The position numbers and the translations under genes are program-made. Positions 60,968-64,000 of a DNA stretch of 64,000 bases are shown one piece after another. This stretch comes from Vespula vulgaris. Its lineage: Eukaryota > Arthropoda > Insecta > Hymenoptera > Vespidae. The stretch covers positions 2,815,001 through 2,879,000 of the forward strand of contig NC_066609.1 of the NCBI RefSeq assembly GCF_905475345.1. The letters run 5' to 3'. Under the pieces are notes generated by a model that saw only the letters and a program-made list of their open reading frames with translations, ran no database searches and was not told where the DNA came from. Positions within the stretch are counted from its first letter, which is position 1; every line of letters begins with the position of its first letter.

Positions 60968-62385
60968 TTAACCCATCAACACTGAATAACCATCATAACA
61001 GATAGACAAAAAATTAATTTAGTTGAAAAATATCATAAAATACTCATGAGAATTGACTTAATGATTTCTACCAATTGAATAATCATTTTATCGATGGACG
61101 TATTTGCAAATTATGTTTGGTTATAATTCGATGAGTTTCCTATCTAGATGTCGCTGTATTATGGTCGTGTTTATAGGCGAAAGAATTCGATTTATAAATA
61201 GACTACGCATGTTAACAAGTATTCAAAACGTTGACAGTGTTTCGTAGTTAAATTAACAGAAATCAGAGTTTTACTATGTAATATGTAAACACAAAATGAT
61301 ATTATGAAAAGGTGAATAATTAAATAACTGTGAATATAGATTTTAGAGCTGCCGATAATAAGGATCTAACAGAGTACTGTCTTATTCATTTAGGTATATT
61401 CTCCGTTTATTTTTATATATACATATATTACACTCCTTTTTCCTAAGCAAAATATTTATAAGTATTTTTCACCATTACAAGTACAATAATCGTGGATAAT
61501 TAAACAATTCATTAGATGAAATTCAAAAGGAATCGTTCGCATTATTATTCATGTAGTTTCATATACATATATATATGTGTGTGTACATATGTGATGTATA
61601 TATATATGATATATGTACGTATGAATGTCTGATGTATATATATATATATGTATATACATATATCATGTAAGAAAATGAATATTACATTCGCGTATTCTCT
61701 TTCTTCACTTTTTTGCTCTACATAACGAATATGAATGTATTAGAGTATTACATAAGGGCTCGGACTTAACAGTGCGTATCTTCCATAAATCGATGATGAT
61801 GACGATTATCGGAGAACGGAAATTGGAGGACAATTCGAGACAGAAAATAAATAAATAATCTTACCATTATTATATTTCGATAAAAATTTAATTAATAACC
61901 AAATCTATTATTTTCGTTTGTAGAAAATTATCTAGATAAATCGAGAAAAAAGTTTACCTTAGAAAATAATGAATTCGATTGTGTTACGTTTTTTTCTCTA
62001 TCCATGCATGTATGTTCTAACAGCAATATTAATTCACGGATTTAAATCATTCAGAGCTCTCTTTTTTACAAAAGTCGTAAAATCATTCGTTTTATTATAC
62101 AAACAATAAAGATTTATAAAGTCATAAGCGTTTATCTTTTATGAAGGAGATATGATAACGCTTATTACATAAACTACGTTTCAAAATATTCATAGGTAAT
62201 AAAAAAGAATTTATTGGATAACTTTAGGGGGGGGGGGTATGTTTTCCACTGCTTTTTCTGATAAATGCATTCGGTTAAGTGTGACACATGCATTATTATT
62301 ACAATTACGTTTAATGTTTCGATTTATACATTTATGTACGAAAAAAAATATCCAATATATTCGTAATAAATATATAATATGAAAG

Positions 62386-62390
<5 letters not shown>

Positions 62391-62429
<39 letters not shown>
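62391..62429. repeat. (TA)n microsatellite
   Basis: Uninterrupted TA dinucleotides, about 39 bp. Confidence 0.95.
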
Positions 62430-62431
<2 letters not shown>

Positions 62432-62620
62432 GAGTTTTTATCGTACTTTTATCATAGTATTTTTCTTTAAAACATTTTATTATTACATTATTAATTCGTT
62501 ATTATAATTTTTTGTGGTAAATATTTGGATAGTTTGTAAAAAATTATGTTTATCTTGTTTAACCTTTAACCCAACCTTAGAGTTTATCATGTCATTAAAA
62601 CCATTGTACGTGTTTTTTGT

Positions 62621-62624
62621 CTCT

Positions 62625-62668
<44 letters not shown>

Positions 62669-62669
62669 C

Positions 62670-62763
<94 letters not shown>

Positions 62764-62780
62764 CTCTCATTCTCTCATTT
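62621..62780. repeat. Long (CT)n polypyrimidine tract, about 160 bp
   Basis: CT dinucleotides with a few TTT, CCT and CATT interruptions. The long homopyrimidine/homopurine strands could adopt triplex (H-DNA) structure. The Leu/Ser-repeat frames across it are not genes. Confidence 0.95.
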
Positions 62781-63383
62781 TCTGGTTTTCTCTTTGTTTT
62801 TTATTCCAAATATAAAAACAAAATTTTGTTTCAGGAAACTTGAAATTTTACAAAGTGCTGTAAACAAATCGTTTTTCATACGATATATTACGTTCTTTTC
62901 TATCCAGAAGTTGAAGTTGTTTGGTAACTCTATTGCAGATGGAACAATACTAATTGAGACATTGGGCACCGATTATCACGAACACTAATAATATCCTTTA
63001 TCTACTGTAATATAAATTATTAATGTGCGTTATGAAACTTATATGCCGCTAGCATAAAGAGTCTAGCATGTTGCTTGGGCAAATACAACAGTGGTGTATG
63101 AGAAGATTGATTCGTTTATACCTCTTCATATCGTAGTTTTATATATATACATACATACGAACATACATACATATATATATTTATATATATACACCTTTTA
63201 TATGAAATTGATATTTTTTAATAATATGTCGAATTATAAAATTGATTGTCAATGAAAAGTATTTGAAAGTTCGATGATTTATTATCAATAATATAATATA
63301 TATACTTATATATAAAGCACCTGCAGCTTATACGGTCATGCAGAGTGGTGGTGGTGGCGCGTCCTCACACTCGCTGCAAGTTA

Positions 63384-63389
63384 TATAAA
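63384..63389 (+). promoter_or_regulatory. TATA box of the alkylglycerol monooxygenase gene (candidate)
   Basis: TTATATAAACG in a GC-richer block, 218 bp before the ATG. Expected initiation is 25-31 bp downstream, near 63,414; a TCAGT initiator-like sequence lies at 63,438-63,442. A second TATAAAG occurs about 75 bp upstream at 63,310-63,316. Confidence 0.4.
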
Positions 63390-63601
63390 CGATGCGTGCA
63401 CGCAGCTCACCGATTACAACTGTGTTCGATAGTGCGTTCAGTAGCTAATATCAGTTTACTCTTATAAACTCGATTCTCCATATCTTTTCACTCTTATTTA
63501 TCACTTACTGAAATATATATTATACGTATCGTAGAAACAACCAAAAAGAAGTGTGTGCACGTGAAAAAGAGAGAAAAAGAAAGAAAAAAAATATTTTAAA
63601 T

Positions 63602-63724
63602 ATGAATGAGATTTCCATTAACTTGGTCTCTCAACTAAAAAATGCCGGCAAGTTTTGGTACATCGTTAACCCTTTCGAAACAACTTTCGAATTTCCCCAT
63701 CAGGTGCCTGATTATTATCAGCAG
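63602..63724 (+). CDS. AGMO: First coding exon of alkylglycerol monooxygenase (AGMO/TMEM195), 3' partial
   Basis: AGMO is a tetrahydrobiopterin-dependent membrane iron enzyme of the ER that cleaves ether lipids. The exon encodes 41 residues from ATG (AATATGAATG context) to CAGCAG|GTAATT, phase 0. The segment KFWYIVNPFETTFEFPHQVP followed by DYYQQ matches the N-terminal human AGMO block (FYT.KPSET.F....VPDY) in order and spacing, just before the first membrane helix. The His-rich catalytic motifs lie in later exons beyond the window. The downstream reading to the window end gives only Phe-rich noise. Identity rests on about 25 residues, so it is likely but not certain. Confidence 0.65.
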
Positions 63725-63774
63725 GTAATTTATAATTATTATTGTTGTTTCAAAATACCGTTTTTTTCTTTTTT

Positions 63775-63826
63775 ATTTCAGGTTTTAGTCTTTTTTTTTC
63801 TTTTTTTTTAATTTCAGGTTTTAGTC
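63775..63826 (+). repeat. Duplicated 16-bp acceptor-like unit, 36 bp apart
   Basis: ATTTCAGGTTTTAGTC occurs at 63,775-63,790 and again at 63,811-63,826, each after a T-rich tract. Both resemble 3' splice sites (TTTCAG). A short tandem duplication in the first AGMO intron is the simplest reading. Confidence 0.75.
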
Positions 63827-64000
63827 GTTTCTTTTTCTCTTTCCTTTTTCCTTCAATTATTGTTATATTAACAAAAGAGAAGCTAAAGCAATATGCAGTT
63901 AAATTTGAAAAGTTGTTTTCACATTCGAGAGATAAGTAATTTACTGCTCTTTTATAATTTACGAGGCGACGATGATCGACGTTGATTAGATCTTTTTTAA

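Larger units (their letters stand above)
60783..63601. other. Divergent intergenic region between Noc2 and the alkylglycerol monooxygenase gene
   Basis: AT-rich. It holds the Noc2 5' region with an E-box near the start, (TA)n and a long CT tract, several TATATG-type runs near 61,560-61,660 and 63,140-63,195, a nine-base G run at 62,227-62,235, and the promoter of the next gene (63,300-63,601). No further gene seen. Confidence 0.45.

Noticed and set aside
62514..62988. Leu/Ser-repeat frames over the CT tract
   Set aside because: Microsatellite translation.
1..64000. CRISPR arrays, tRNA or rRNA genes, transposons with intact ORFs or clear terminal repeats
   Set aside because: None seen by reading both strands; short or decayed elements could be missed without a search.

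Overview
The window is animal nuclear DNA, AT-rich with many microsatellites and compact multi-exon genes whose introns are mostly 60-400 bp. The conserved proteins (RalGAP alpha, an insect-type SLC17 transporter, lysosomal alpha-mannosidase, Noc2, alkylglycerol monooxygenase) and the layout suggest an insect, most likely a hymenopteran. That assignment is inference. No mobile element, CRISPR array, tRNA or rRNA gene was recognised.

Layout. Positions 3-263 hold the 3' end of an unidentified plus-strand gene with a Met/Gly/Ser-rich C terminus. Positions 264-15,707 have no gene I can support: AT-rich sequence, GA/CT tracts, and islands of higher GC that look like conserved regulatory elements. 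At 15,708-16,424 (minus) is a small unrecognised three-exon gene, head to head with RalGAP alpha (17,390-27,647, plus, 22 constitutive coding exons). RalGAP alpha also shows an in-frame 18-nt microexon, an in-frame 57-nt cassette and alternative 3' ends. After a 3'-UTR-like stretch come two orphan coding exons near 30.7-31.0 kb, then an SLC17 (sialin/phosphate cotransporter-like) gene (34,213-37,659, plus). It converges on an uncharacterised 705-residue minus-strand protein with ten xQT motifs, four of them TQT (38,871-41,606).

Next is lysosomal alpha-mannosidase (42,097-47,810, minus, 17 coding exon positions). Exon 7 is present as two diverged copies of identical length (134 nt), the signature of mutually exclusive exons, and the segment carries the presumed catalytic acid/base Asp. 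Then come a multi-exon minus-strand gene with a duplicated RxKRSxKWIxD motif and a GC-AG intron (49,104-54,156, 5' end not found), two small candidate membrane or secreted proteins (54.6-55.7 kb), nucleolar Noc2 (57,786-60,782, minus), and the first coding exon of an alkylglycerol monooxygenase gene (63,602-63,724, plus), which runs off the end.

The genes are independent housekeeping or tissue genes with no shared pathway. Exon boundaries were set by hand from reading frame, GT/AG sites and phase. For RalGAP alpha, SLC17, the 705-residue gene, alpha-mannosidase and Noc2 the phases close exactly from ATG to stop. Family names come from remembered conserved motifs; no search was run.
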